Shown: positions 17,629-26,568, counted from the first letter of the stretch. The stretch: DNA of 64,000 nt from Paenibacillus silviterrae (GCF_030167925.1 NZ_JASKUT010000001.1:2728001-2792000), one strand, 5' to 3'. Notes: a model not told the origin generated them from the letters alone. Numbers and translations are program-made.

Positions 17629-18462
17629 CTATCCTTTAACGGAACCGGCCGTAATGCCTTCAATAATATATTTCTGCATAGCCAAGAAGAAGATGATGAT
17701 CGGCAGCACCCCGAGGACCAGGGCGGCCAGCGCCAGATCCCATTGCTTCGTATATTGACCGAAGAAGGAGAACGTTGCGAGCGGGATTGTCCGCAGATCC
17801 GGGTTGCTCAGCACAAGGGACGGGAGCAGGAAATCGTTCCAAATCCACAAGCTGTTCAGAATGATGATCGTAACCGTCATCGGCTTCAGCAGCGGGAATA
17901 CGATTCTCCAGAATACACCGTATGGGGACGAGCCGTCTACCCTTGCCGATTCTTCTATTTCAAGCGGAATCGATTTGATAAAGCCATGGTACAAGAACAC
18001 GTTCAGGGAAACCCCGAAGCCAAAGTAACAAATCATCAAGCCGATGCGGCTGTCCATGAGCCCCACTTCACTGGCTACCCGAACGAGCGGAATCATGATG
18101 GATTGGAACGGAATGACCATCGCAGCAACGAACAGCATGAAGATGGTGTTATTGAGCTTCGTCGGACGACGAACCAGACGATACGCTGCCATCGAGCTGA
18201 TCAGAACCAATCCGAGGTTACTGAACACTGTAATGAGCAAGGAGTTGGTGAACACCTTGGGAAACTTCATGATCGTCCATACCTTCATATAGTTGCCGAA
18301 GTATAAGGAGCTCGGCAAATTGGCGGAGTTGATCAGCAGCTCCGAGAAGGTTTTCATGGAGTTCACAATGACAAAATAGAACGGGACCAGGAACAAAATG
18401 CCGATGATAATCCCGATGATTTCAAGAACGAGCAGCTTGCCGCCGTAAGAACTTTTGTTCAT
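17629..18462 (-). CDS. ABC sugar-transporter permease (MalG type)
   Basis: Inner permease of a CUT1 carbohydrate importer, 277 residues with about six membrane helices. The EAA loop (EESARVDGSSPYGVFWRIVFPLLKP, about residues 180-205) contacts the ATPase. The first codon overlaps the stop of the MalF-type gene as TAATG with GGAGGTG just before it, so the two are translationally coupled. Confidence 0.9.
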   Translation of the reverse strand: MNKSSYGGKLLVLEIIGIIIGILFLVPFYFVIVNSMKTFSELLINSANLPSSLYFGNYMKVWTIMKFPKVFTNSLLITVFSNLGLVLISSMAAYRLVRRPTKLNNTIFMLFVAAMVIPFQSIMIPLVRVASEVGLMDSRIGLMICYFGFGVSLNVFLYHGFIKSIPLEIEESARVDGSSPYGVFWRIVFPLLKPMTVTIIILNSLWIWNDFLLPSLVLSNPDLRTIPLATFSFFGQYTKQWDLALAALVLGVLPIIIFFLAMQKYIIEGITAGSVKG

Positions 18463-19343
18463 TACACCTCCACCTCCTTACGCTTCGTCAATGTCACCTG
18501 AACCATAGTGATCAGGGCAACGACGATGAAGAAGATCACGGCCTTCGCTGTACCTAAGCCGTACCGGTTATTGCGGAACGCTTCTTCATAAATGTTCAGC
18601 GCTACGGATTCCGTGGAATTGAACGGACCGCCTTTGGTCAAAGACACGTTCAAGTCGTACATTTTGAATGCCCAGGAAATGGCAAGGAACAAACATACCG
18701 TAACCGCCGGCATGATCATCGGAATGGTAATCTTGCGAAGCGTCTCCCAGCGAGTCGCTCCGTCAATATAAGCGGCCTCAAGCAGCTCTTTGGGTACGTT
18801 CGCCAGAGCAGCGATATAAATTACCATCAGGTAACCGGCTGTTTGCCATACGCTTACGATGACAAGACCCCAAAAGGCTGTAGGAGCATCACCGAGCCAA
18901 GGGAGCTTAAAGAACGCAAGATCCGTCAACTCGCCAAGCGTCGCAAAGCCCTTGACGAAAATAAACTGCCAAATGAAGCCCAGCAGCAAGCCGCCGATGA
19001 CGTTCGGCATAAAAAATACGGTACGCAGCACATTTCTGGATTTAAGCGCTTGAGACAGCAATAAAGCCAAGCCGAAGCCTACCAGATTAGCCAGCAATAC
19101 CTTTGCTATGGTAAACCGCGTAGTAAACCAGAAGGAACGGTGGAAATCTTGATCGTCGGCCAGAATGCGTTTGAAATTATCGAAACCTACCCACTTGACG
19201 TTCGAAGTTACGCCATTCCACTCCGTGAAGGAGTAATACAAGCTCATGACAAACGGGATAACAATAATGATAAAGAAGAACACGACAGCCGGTCCAAGAA
19301 ACACCAGCCATTGCAGCCCTTCGCTAGAGCGTTTTGATCCCAT
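18462..19343 (-). CDS. ABC sugar-transporter permease (MalF type)
   Basis: Partner permease, 293 residues with about six membrane helices and the EAA loop near LEAAYIDGATRWETLRKITIPMI (about 190-212). It is the first gene of the importer operon and reads away from the YesM/YesN pair across a 183-bp region. A clean ribosome binding site (AAAGGGGG) precedes the ATG. YesMN-type systems often control neighbouring sugar importers, so that pair is the likely regulator. This is inference from position. Confidence 0.9.
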   Translation of the reverse strand: MGSKRSSEGLQWLVFLGPAVVFFFIIIVIPFVMSLYYSFTEWNGVTSNVKWVGFDNFKRILADDQDFHRSFWFTTRFTIAKVLLANLVGFGLALLLSQALKSRNVLRTVFFMPNVIGGLLLGFIWQFIFVKGFATLGELTDLAFFKLPWLGDAPTAFWGLVIVSVWQTAGYLMVIYIAALANVPKELLEAAYIDGATRWETLRKITIPMIMPAVTVCLFLAISWAFKMYDLNVSLTKGGPFNSTESVALNIYEEAFRNNRYGLGTAKAVIFFIVVALITMVQVTLTKRKEVEV

Positions 19344-19526
19344 GACGTTTCCCCCTTTATGAAACTTTTCTTATTTTGGCAAATTGCATTAAAAGTATAC
19401 ACCTAGTATAAAATCCGCTGTCTCTTTGACACACTGACTCAGGTGACGAAAGAGGTGGAATTTATTGACCTATACTGATACAATAATGGCGCTGAGCCTA
19501 TTCCCGTCGTTCGAGGAGCTGCCGTT

Positions 19527-21341
19527 ATGGTAAAAAACAGCATTCGAAACAAACTGATTCTCTTCCTGTTAGTCGCTACCATTTTGCCGATCGCCACCTC
19601 GATCTGGATTACGTATTTCTTCACCAAACAGAACATTACGGCGGAAACCATCCGGCAAAATTCGAACTTAATATTTCAGGGAAAGACCAACATTATTAAT
19701 TATTTTAATATCCTGCAGCAAACCTCTTTGTTTCCATATACCGACGAAGAGTTGTATAGAGCCATCGAGAATCGCTTGGGCTGGGACTATCTGAGCACGG
19801 CGGAGGTCACCCGAGGGCTGCAGCGAATCGCCGGCACGCTTCGCGAAATTCACCAGGTGTACTTGTATGTGGCCAGCACGAACAAGGCTTATCTTCATGT
19901 CCAAGGAATCCTTCTGCGGAATGAAGGCCCCGAGCCGAAAATTGTGGCTCCGCTCGGGAATGCGGAGGTCATCCTCGAGCCAACCCATGCAAGTCATGGC
20001 TATGGCGTGAAGGGTCTTTACGTTCCTCCGGGCACGGCCGTCGTTACCTTCCATCGCGCTCTGGTGAATGCCTTGACAATGCAAACTCTGGGGACATTGT
20101 CTATCGATGTGAATTTGGAGCGCCTGAAGACGATTTGCGAGCAGCTGTACAGCAAGGGTGAGGAGGAGCTCTTCATACTGGATGAAAAAGGTACCGTGAT
20201 TTACGGTCCTGATCCTGAGCTCTCCGGAAAGGTGCTGCAAGAGGAATGGGTTGCACATCTTACCGGGCTGGAAGAGGCGAAGGGCAGCTTCGAATGGAGT
20301 AAGGATCACTTCAAGGGCATTCATATTTATGAACGGATGGAAACGCCGTATATGAAATGGACTCTGGTCAAACGGGTTCCTGATGAGGTGTTATATCGGA
20401 ATGCGAGGAAGCTGACGCAGCTCAATTCGCTAATCCTGCTGTTTTTCCTTGTTGTCGTTATTATTGCAACACTGGTCATCTCGTTTCGTTTTACGGCGCC
20501 CATTCGAGACTTAATCCGATATATCAGCCAAATTCAGACCGGCAATATGAACGTCGATATCCATGTCAAAAGTCAAGACGAGCTGGGCATTCTCGCGAAC
20601 CGATTTCGGCTTATGATGCAAACCATCAATAATCTAATAACTGAGGAGTATCGTCTGGAGATAGCCAATAAGACGAATCAGCTTAAGGCGCTGCAGGCCC
20701 AGATCAATCCTCACTTCCTATATAACTCTTTGCAATCCATAGGAACCCTGGCCCTGCAGCACAATGCGCCTAAGATTTATTCCCTGCTCTCTTCGCTCGC
20801 CAAAATGATGCGTTACAGCATGAATACGAATGAAACGATGGTGCCCTTGAGCAGCGAGCTTCAGCATGTAAAATCTTATTTGCAGCTGCAAACGCAGCGC
20901 TTTGAGAATGAGCTGGATGTTACCTACGAGATTGATCCTTCTACCGTGTCCGTAACGGTTCCTAAGATGATTTTGCAGCCTATTGTGGAGAATTACTTCA
21001 AGCATGGGTTCGATCCGAGCCTGGGTATGGGACGAATTTATATCGCCGCCCAGTGGAGCGAAGATTCAACCGGCCTTAAGCTTATCATTGAAGATAACGG
21101 CAAAGGAATGAGCGAGGAGGGAGCCGCCGAGCTGCAGACGCGCTTGCTCCATCCTAGAGAATCCGAGCAAGGAGAGAGCATCGGTCTGATGAATGTGCTC
21201 CTCCGTTTGCAGCTTTATTACACCAAGGAAGCGGAAATGCGGCTGACAAGGAAAGAGCCGACCGGACTGCGAGTCGAGCTGTGGCTGCCGGTGCGTCCGA
21301 CAGAGGGAGGGAACATAAATGAGAGCCATCATCATAGATGA
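19527..21341 (+). CDS. YesM-type sensor histidine kinase
   Basis: Membrane sensor of 604 residues in the LytS/YesM class. Helices lie at about 10-32 and 296-318 and flank a large extracellular sensor domain (dCache-like). HAMP follows at about 318-370. The His_kinase domain has the phospho-acceptor in LQAQINPHFLYNSLQSIG (about 390-407), and the ATPase has IVENYFKHGF and DNGKGMS. It overlaps the YesN gene by 23 bases. YesM/YesN pairs in Paenibacillus-like bacteria commonly respond to glycans and control carbohydrate transport or polysaccharide hydrolase genes. Confidence 0.9.
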   Translation: MVKNSIRNKLILFLLVATILPIATSIWITYFFTKQNITAETIRQNSNLIFQGKTNIINYFNILQQTSLFPYTDEELYRAIENRLGWDYLSTAEVTRGLQRIAGTLREIHQVYLYVASTNKAYLHVQGILLRNEGPEPKIVAPLGNAEVILEPTHASHGYGVKGLYVPPGTAVVTFHRALVNALTMQTLGTLSIDVNLERLKTICEQLYSKGEEELFILDEKGTVIYGPDPELSGKVLQEEWVAHLTGLEEAKGSFEWSKDHFKGIHIYERMETPYMKWTLVKRVPDEVLYRNARKLTQLNSLILLFFLVVVIIATLVISFRFTAPIRDLIRYISQIQTGNMNVDIHVKSQDELGILANRFRLMMQTINNLITEEYRLEIANKTNQLKALQAQINPHFLYNSLQSIGTLALQHNAPKIYSLLSSLAKMMRYSMNTNETMVPLSSELQHVKSYLQLQTQRFENELDVTYEIDPSTVSVTVPKMILQPIVENYFKHGFDPSLGMGRIYIAAQWSEDSTGLKLIIEDNGKGMSEEGAAELQTRLLHPRESEQGESIGLMNVLLRLQLYYTKEAEMRLTRKEPTGLRVELWLPVRPTEGGNINESHHHR

Positions 21342-22941
21342 TGAGAAGCATGTACGGGAAGCGATCAAGCTGCTCGTCCCCTGGGAACAATTCGGGATCG
21401 AAGAGGTGTTTGAAGCCCAGGACGGGCTGGAGGCCTCACGGATGATTGTCAGGGAACGGCCGCAGCTTATTTTCACCGATATGATGATGCCGCAGAAAAG
21501 CGGGGTGGAGCTGCTGGACTGGCTTCAGGAGAATTACCCCAACGGCAAGACCATTGTGATCAGCGGGCACGATGACTTCGAGCTGCTGCGTCATACGATT
21601 AAGGCCGGCAGCGTCGACTACATCTTAAAGCCGATCGATGCCGATCAGCTGCTGAGCGCCGTGAGTAAAGCCGTAACGCAGTGGCGGCAAGAGGAGGCAG
21701 AGAGGCTCCGCCAAACGGAACGTAACATTGAAAGAAATCAGTTCAAGCCGGTTTATTGGGAAAAAATATTATCCAATCTGATCGCAGAGCCTACCGGCTA
21801 TGAATCCCATGCTGAGGCTTTAACGAAGGAATTCGGTCTGAGCCCGGCCGTTACGACATGCCGCTTAGGGATCATCAGTCTCGATACAATGACCAAGGGA
21901 TTGAAGGAAAAATTCGCGGCAAATAAGGATCTGCTGTTCTTTTCCCTAACTAACATTGCCAACGAACTATTGATAGAGGGCGGCGAACGCCGCGGCGTTG
22001 CCTACCGCTACTGGAACAGCGAGGATGAAATCGCCGTGCTGTTGTTCTCCGGACTGGCCGGGGCTGAATCGTTGCTGTCCCGAATCCAAAGTGCGATCCA
22101 TGACGTTTACTACAGCACTTTGGATATCGGTGTCAGCATGACAGCACGTTTCCCCAGCGGCATGACGCAGGCTTACATGGAAGCCCGGAAAGCCCTTCGC
22201 ACGCGCAACCTCTTGTCCGGCCAGAAGGAGGTTCACGTCTTCGATCCGGCATCGCCTTCACCCGGCAAGCTGTTATCCTTTACGGATTACAGCGAGAGTG
22301 TGTATCTTGCCGTGCGGAGCGGCAGCGAGGATCAGATCCACAGGTCTCTCGATGTATGGCTTCAGGCGGTACGGGAGCTGAAGGCCATCACCATCGACCA
22401 GCTGGAGCTGTGGTGGTACGAATACAACGTAATGCGCAGCCGCTGGCTGTCCGAGCTGTTCGGGGAGCAGCCGCCTCCGCTGCCGTCGGCAGACACTGCA
22501 GCCGCCTTCTTTCTCCCCCTGGATTCGGAGGGGATGCTGTCGATTGACTTATGGGGGAAGGAGCTTAGCGATAGTCTGATCGACTTGTCCAAGCGGTTTT
22601 TGTCCTTTCAGCACCGGGAAAGCAACGTCATCTTCGACATTGCAAAGTACATTCAAAACCATTATCATCAGGATATTACCCTGCAAGAGATTGCAAACCA
22701 TTTTTACTTGAGCCGTGAATATATTTCCCGTAAGTTCAAACAAGAATTTCAAATCAATTTGTCTGATTATATCAGCAGCATTCGGATCGATAAGGCGAAG
22801 CTGCTGCTGCTGAACCCGAACCTTCGCATCTCGCAAGTAGCGGCGATGGTCGGATATGAGGACGAGAAATATTTTAGCAAGGTGTTCAAGAAAATGGTTG
22901 GTCTCTCTCCGAATGAATTCAGGAAGGTGAAGCAACCATGA
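21319..22941 (+). CDS. YesN-type AraC-family response regulator
   Basis: Transcription factor of 540 residues with a receiver domain (about 1-125, phospho-acceptor Asp54 in IFTDMMMPQKSG, Lys in YILKPID), a long middle region (about 140-400) and a C-terminal AraC double helix-turn-helix (about 435-540, DITLQEIANHFYLSREYISRKFK and ISQVAAMVGYEDEKYFSKVFKK). It is the partner of the overlapping YesM gene. The next gene overlaps its stop as ATGA, so the four genes 19527-24460 are one operon. Confidence 0.9.
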   Translation: MRAIIIDDEKHVREAIKLLVPWEQFGIEEVFEAQDGLEASRMIVRERPQLIFTDMMMPQKSGVELLDWLQENYPNGKTIVISGHDDFELLRHTIKAGSVDYILKPIDADQLLSAVSKAVTQWRQEEAERLRQTERNIERNQFKPVYWEKILSNLIAEPTGYESHAEALTKEFGLSPAVTTCRLGIISLDTMTKGLKEKFAANKDLLFFSLTNIANELLIEGGERRGVAYRYWNSEDEIAVLLFSGLAGAESLLSRIQSAIHDVYYSTLDIGVSMTARFPSGMTQAYMEARKALRTRNLLSGQKEVHVFDPASPSPGKLLSFTDYSESVYLAVRSGSEDQIHRSLDVWLQAVRELKAITIDQLELWWYEYNVMRSRWLSELFGEQPPPLPSADTAAAFFLPLDSEGMLSIDLWGKELSDSLIDLSKRFLSFQHRESNVIFDIAKYIQNHYHQDITLQEIANHFYLSREYISRKFKQEFQINLSDYISSIRIDKAKLLLLNPNLRISQVAAMVGYEDEKYFSKVFKKMVGLSPNEFRKVKQP

Positions 22942-23369
22942 ATACTCCGCTCGAGCCGGGAGTTCCCCAGGCCGTCGCGCGCGCTGCAAAGCCGAAAAAT
23001 GTAAAACCGAGAACCTATATGTTCCTGTTCATGGCTTGGACCTTGCTTATCGCCTTAGGTGTCTTGGGGGCCAAGCTGTATACCGACCATCTGAAGGAGC
23101 AGCTGGCCAAGGAGCTTGCCAGCCAAACGGAGGCGCAGCTCGCGGCGGCTCACGCAGATTATGAGAAGCAGATCAGTGCGCTCAAGGACAGTATCACCTC
23201 GGACATGGCGAACATGCAGAGCAAGATCGACTCGATCAACGAGCTTTTAGCTTTCACGAAGGATAGCGCCAACTCCAAGACGGACAACAGCAACCAGCTC
23301 TATACTCAGCTTGCCGACGTGAAGAAGAAGCTGGACGAGCTGAAGAAGAACCTGGATGCTCTGCAATAG
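22938..23369 (+). CDS. Single-pass membrane coiled-coil protein
   Basis: 143 residues. A cytoplasmic N-terminus (about 1-27), one membrane helix (about 28-47, YMFLFMAWTLLIALGVLGAK), then a long extracytoplasmic helix with heptad-like spacing (about 50-143). I do not recognise a named family. The start overlaps the yesN-type stop (ATGA). The downstream gene also has an N-terminal membrane helix followed by a helical stalk, so the two could form a complex at the cell surface; this is inference. Confidence 0.7.
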   Translation: MNTPLEPGVPQAVARAAKPKNVKPRTYMFLFMAWTLLIALGVLGAKLYTDHLKEQLAKELASQTEAQLAAAHADYEKQISALKDSITSDMANMQSKIDSINELLAFTKDSANSKTDNSNQLYTQLADVKKKLDELKKNLDALQ

Positions 23370-23383
23370 AAGGTGACGCTGCC

Positions 23384-24460
23384 ATGATGAATCCCATTCA
23401 ACAGATGAACCGTACCTTTCTCTTAGCCGTCGCACCTTTTCTTGGCGCCATGCTCTACTTGCTGATCTCTACCTTCAGCGTCCAGCTCCCGGAGCTGGCT
23501 AAGCCTGCTTCCGCTCCCTTTACGATGGAGAACGATTTTACTACAGCCTCGCAGAAGCTGGATCAGATGAAGGCGGATGCCACGGTGACCCGAAGCACGA
23601 TTGAAAAATATTATCAAATCTACGAGAAGAGCGCCTCCGAGGTAGCCGGGATGGTCACCTCAGCTGATGCCGCGATGAAACGTCCTCTGTTTATATTCGA
23701 CAATCGCATTGCCTCCAAGCTGGGCGGCAAGGTCACCCGCTCAACCTCCTCGGCCAATATCGATCTGAAGCTTTATACGTTCGATGATCCCCGGTATCGG
23801 GGCTACGCCCTAAAGGTGGATCTCAAAACGGATAAAGCGATGCGCATGGTGCTTGGGAAGGATCAAGTCGGAGGCAGCGAAACGACATTGGATGCAGCCA
23901 GACGTTACGGTGCCGTCGCGGGTGTGAATGCCGGCGGATTTGCCGACGACAGCAAAACCGGTAAACGATATCCGCTGAGCACAACCGTCTTGAACGGCAA
24001 ATATGTGTACGGCTTCTTCCCCAGCACGGATGACTTGACCTTCATCGGTATGAGCACCGACCGCAAGCTGATCGGCGGCAAGTTTACGCGGCAGGCGGAT
24101 TTGGACAAGCTGAAGCCGGCCTTCGGCTCCACCTTCGTTCCGACACTGCTCCTCGGCGGCAAGAAGCAGCCGATCCCGGCGCAATGGCAAACCTCCCCCG
24201 CGAGGGCCCCAAGAACGGTCGTCGGCAGCTTCAAGAACGACCAGCTGATCTTTCTTGTGACGGACGGCTATGACGAGAAGGGCAACTCCGGCGCTACGCT
24301 GGCCGAGCTGCAGGACAAGCTGATCGGGCTCGGGGTGAAGGATGCTTATAATCTTGACGGAGGAGGTTCCTCCTCGCTCGTCTATGACGGCCAAGTCATC
24401 AATCGCCCGTCCGACGGACGCTTACGGCTGATGCCGACGCACTTTTTATTTTTCAAATGA
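23384..24460 (+). CDS. NAGPA-type phosphodiester glycosidase
   Basis: Predicted surface-anchored enzyme of 358 residues. A membrane anchor lies at about 12-32, a helical stalk at about 50-95, and the NAGPA/DUF2233 domain at about 120-358, with GVNAGGFAD, GSFKNDQLIFLVTDG and the family hallmark NLDGGGSSSLVYDG near 325-338. The family cleaves sugar-1-phosphodiesters such as GlcNAc-1-phosphate links; in bacteria it is tied to teichoic acids and phosphodiester-capped glycans. Its place after YesMN and near a sugar ABC importer suggests the released sugar is imported, which is inference. AAGGTGA precedes the start by 7 bases. Confidence 0.85.
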   Translation: MMNPIQQMNRTFLLAVAPFLGAMLYLLISTFSVQLPELAKPASAPFTMENDFTTASQKLDQMKADATVTRSTIEKYYQIYEKSASEVAGMVTSADAAMKRPLFIFDNRIASKLGGKVTRSTSSANIDLKLYTFDDPRYRGYALKVDLKTDKAMRMVLGKDQVGGSETTLDAARRYGAVAGVNAGGFADDSKTGKRYPLSTTVLNGKYVYGFFPSTDDLTFIGMSTDRKLIGGKFTRQADLDKLKPAFGSTFVPTLLLGGKKQPIPAQWQTSPARAPRTVVGSFKNDQLIFLVTDGYDEKGNSGATLAELQDKLIGLGVKDAYNLDGGGSSSLVYDGQVINRPSDGRLRLMPTHFLFFK

Positions 24461-24507
24461 TGCCAAATGTTCACACAAATATAATTTTCTTTTCCTTATG
24501 GGTTGGT

Positions 24508-24513
24508 TATAAT
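24508..24513 (+). promoter_or_regulatory. -10 element of the small membrane-peptide gene
   Basis: Perfect TATAAT, 22 bases before the ATG at 24536. No strong -35 lies 17 bases upstream. It gives a very short leader with AGGAGGTG in it. Confidence 0.5.
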
Positions 24514-24535
24514 ATAGGGCAGGAGGTGCTTTCTC

Positions 24536-24634
24536 ATGTCGGCAACATTCTGGATTTTTATGGTGACGATTGCGATGTTTATCGTTGCTATTCTTACCGC
24601 TGCATATAACGATGACAAAACAAAGGGTCTGTAA
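24536..24634 (+). CDS. 32-residue single-pass membrane peptide
   Basis: ATG at 24536 to TAA at 24634. The product is MSATFWIFMVTIAMFIVAI followed by LTAAYNDDKTKGL, a hydrophobic helix of about 20 residues with a short charged tail. The ribosome binding site AGGAGGTG (24521-24528) has ideal spacing, a TATAAT lies just upstream and a strong terminator follows at 24668, so this is a complete, compact gene. I do not recognise the family. Tiny proteins of this shape are often subunits or regulators of larger membrane complexes. No such complex is adjacent. Confidence 0.65.
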   Translation: MSATFWIFMVTIAMFIVAILTAAYNDDKTKGL

Positions 24635-24667
24635 TAGCATTGCATTTGCGTTCTCAAAATACACACA

Positions 24668-24714
24668 GAAAAAAAGCATCACCTCCTTGCTGTTTAACAA
24701 GGGTGTGATGCTTT
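24668..24714. terminator. Bidirectional terminator
   Basis: AAAAGCATCAC and GTGATGCTTTT pair, with inner CCTTG/CAAGG, and T-runs on both strands. It ends the small peptide gene on the plus strand and the AbrB-like gene on the minus strand. Confidence 0.85.
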
Positions 24715-24755
24715 TCTTTATGTACTTCCTCGAATGGGATTCGATAGAAGCTTTC

Positions 24756-25028
24756 TTATTCTCCGAGCACTTCGTTCCGTTCGCCCTTAATGCCTTTCAT
24801 CTCACCGAGACATTCGGCACAAATATGTCTTTCCTTGAACTCGCTAACTTGCTCCATAGAGCTGCAGAATACACAGCGCGGACGGTAACGCTCGAGGATG
24901 ATGTGATCTCCGCTGACGAGAATTTCTACAGGGTCACCTTCATTCATTTGATACCGTTTACGGAGCGATTTCGGCAGAACAATTCTCCCCAGCTGATCGA
25001 CTTTCCTTACGACTCCTGCCGGCTTCAT
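24756..25028 (-). CDS. AbrB-family transition-state regulator
   Basis: DNA-binding protein of 90 residues. The start at 25028 is the second of two adjacent ATGs and has the better spacing from GAGAGGTGA. The N-terminal 50 residues match the AbrB/SpoVT swapped-hairpin fold: AGVVRKVDQLGRIVLPKSLRKRYQMNEGDPVEIL. The C-terminal part carries CVFC and CAEC about 20 residues apart, a zinc-ribbon-like pair that AbrB of Bacillus subtilis lacks but some clostridial and Paenibacillus-type members have. AbrB-type proteins repress stationary-phase genes, including biofilm genes. It is probably one of several paralogues. Confidence 0.85.
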   Translation of the reverse strand: MKPAGVVRKVDQLGRIVLPKSLRKRYQMNEGDPVEILVSGDHIILERYRPRCVFCSSMEQVSEFKERHICAECLGEMKGIKGERNEVLGE

Positions 25029-25138
25029 CATTAATTCACCTCTCTTTTCACACAAAAAAAATCAGAACACCTCTATTCATATTCGATGTTTGTGTGAAAA
25101 TTCCTTCCCAGAGCCGCTAGTTTTTTCCTATTTTTCGG

Positions 25139-25603
25139 TTACGATAGGCCGGGAAACCCGGTTTGGCGCAGTCCCTCATAAAGGATAATGGCTGCCGAAT
25201 TCGACAGATTGAGCGATCTTACCGCATCTGTCATCGGCATCCGCATGAGCTGCTCCGGATGAGCCTGTAGAATATCGTCCGAAAGTCCCTTGGTCTCTTT
25301 CCCGAATACGAGGAAATCTCCATCCTGGAAGGCAATATCCGTATAGAGCTTCTTCGCCTTCGTCGTAGCGAAGAAAAAGCGCCCGTCCTTATACTTCTCC
25401 TTGACCTCTTGGAAGGAGTCGTGGTATTCCAGCTTGACCGAGTGCCAGTAGTCGAGCCCCGCCCGCTTCAGCGTGCGGTCATCGGTGTCAAAGCCGAGGG
25501 GCCTAACCAGGTGCAGCCAAGTGCCCGTCGCCGCGCAGGTTCGGGAAATATTGCCTGTATTCGCAGGGATCTCGGGCTCCACCAATACAATATGAAATGC
25601 CAT
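25139..25603 (-). CDS. trmL: tRNA (cytidine(34)-2'-O)-methyltransferase
   Basis: SPOUT methyltransferase of 154 residues, close to the usual length. It adds a 2'-O-methyl group to the wobble base of tRNA-Leu isoacceptors. The start MAFHIVLVEPEIPANTGNIS at 25603 has GAGGTGA upstream; a longer frame lacks one. Motifs are NTGNISRTCAATG (residues about 15-27), VFGKETKGLSDDIL (about 100-113) and MPMTDAVRSLNLSNSAAIILYE (about 122-143), which forms the knotted SAM site. It is divergent from the PhoP-like regulator. Confidence 0.92.
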   Translation of the reverse strand: MAFHIVLVEPEIPANTGNISRTCAATGTWLHLVRPLGFDTDDRTLKRAGLDYWHSVKLEYHDSFQEVKEKYKDGRFFFATTKAKKLYTDIAFQDGDFLVFGKETKGLSDDILQAHPEQLMRMPMTDAVRSLNLSNSAAIILYEGLRQTGFPGLS

Positions 25604-25658
25604 AATTTTCTTGTCACCTCGCTTGCCGTTACTCATTATACTACATTTCGCGACCTAA

Positions 25659-25687
25659 TTTTACACTCGTTTTACGTTTTCTTAATA
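25659..25687 (+). promoter_or_regulatory. PhoP-box-like direct repeats
   Basis: TTTTAC at 25659 and 25670 and a weaker TCTTAA at 25680 give an 11-base and then a 10-base step. This matches the direct-repeat pattern bound by PhoP of Bacillus (TTNACA-like units every 11 bases). They end about 20 bases before a CATAAT -10 at 25708-25713, in front of a PhoP-like regulator gene. Confidence 0.5.
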
Positions 25688-25750
25688 TGCTCATGATAGT
25701 AGGCTGGCATAATAAGAACATAAGGCTTAATGTAAAGGAGTATGCGGGGC

Positions 25751-26467
25751 ATGTTGAAGAAAAAAATTTTGGTCGTCGACGATGAGCCTTCGATTTCCAT
25801 GTTAATAGAGTTTAACCTGAAGCTTGTAGGCTTCGAGGTCCATTGCGTGTACGACGGCGAGGCGGTCTTCCAAGCCATTCAGCAGTTCCGTCCTGACCTG
25901 ATCGTACTTGATCTGATGTTGCCTAAGATGGATGGAATCCAGGTATGCCGCAAGCTGCGCAACCAGAACAATCTGGTGCCAATCATCATGCTGACCGCCA
26001 TGCAGGACCTGTCCGACAAAATCGCCGGTCTCGATAACGGAGCGGACGATTACATGACCAAGCCGTTCAGTCCGCAGGAGCTGATCTCCCGGATTCAAGC
26101 CATTCTGCGCCGCATTCAAACCCTACCCTCCGCAGCGGAGAATACGCCGATCAACATCGGCCACATTGTGATACAGCCGGATCAGCGCGAGGTAACGCTC
26201 CGTGGCGAGCCGATAGAGCTCACCCCCAAGGAATTTGACCTGCTGCTTTTCCTATGCAAGCATCGCGGCAAGGTGCTGAGCCGCCAGCAGCTGCTTCATG
26301 GCGTCTGGGATTATCACTTCCTGGGCGATACGCGTATCGTCGATGTCCATATCAGCCATCTTCGCGACAAAATCGAATCGAATGCACGTACACCCGAATA
26401 TATCATGACCATTCGCAATGTCGGATACAAGCTTACCGAACCGGCTGTGAAGGAGTCACTGGCCTAA
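25751..26467 (+). CDS. PhoP-like OmpR-family response regulator, orphan
   Basis: Response regulator of 238 residues. The ATG at 25751 has AAGGAG about 10 bases upstream; the ATG at 25742 is too close to it. Receiver domain at about 4-120 with Asp54 in LIVLDLMLPKMDG and the Lys in MTKPFSPQEL; winged-helix domain at about 135-232 ending NVGYKL. The receiver is closest in feel to PhoP of Bacillus. No kinase gene follows: the next gene is serC on the other strand. PhoP-box-like repeats lie in its own promoter, suggesting autoregulation. The name PhoP is a likeness, not proven. Confidence 0.83.
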   Translation: MLKKKILVVDDEPSISMLIEFNLKLVGFEVHCVYDGEAVFQAIQQFRPDLIVLDLMLPKMDGIQVCRKLRNQNNLVPIIMLTAMQDLSDKIAGLDNGADDYMTKPFSPQELISRIQAILRRIQTLPSAAENTPINIGHIVIQPDQREVTLRGEPIELTPKEFDLLLFLCKHRGKVLSRQQLLHGVWDYHFLGDTRIVDVHISHLRDKIESNARTPEYIMTIRNVGYKLTEPAVKESLA

Positions 26468-26528
26468 CCATAGAATGAACCTCCGTCGCACTTCACTTGG
26501 TGTGTCCGGGGTTTATTTTTTTGTTCGC

Positions 26529-26568
26529 AAAAAAAAGAACCCGCGAGCGATTCGCATCGCCGCGAGTT
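26529..26568 (-). terminator. Terminator of serC
   Basis: On the minus strand AACTCGCG pairs with CGCGGGTT (with one G-U pair), followed by a run of eight T bases after one C. It lies just after the serC stop. Confidence 0.8.
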
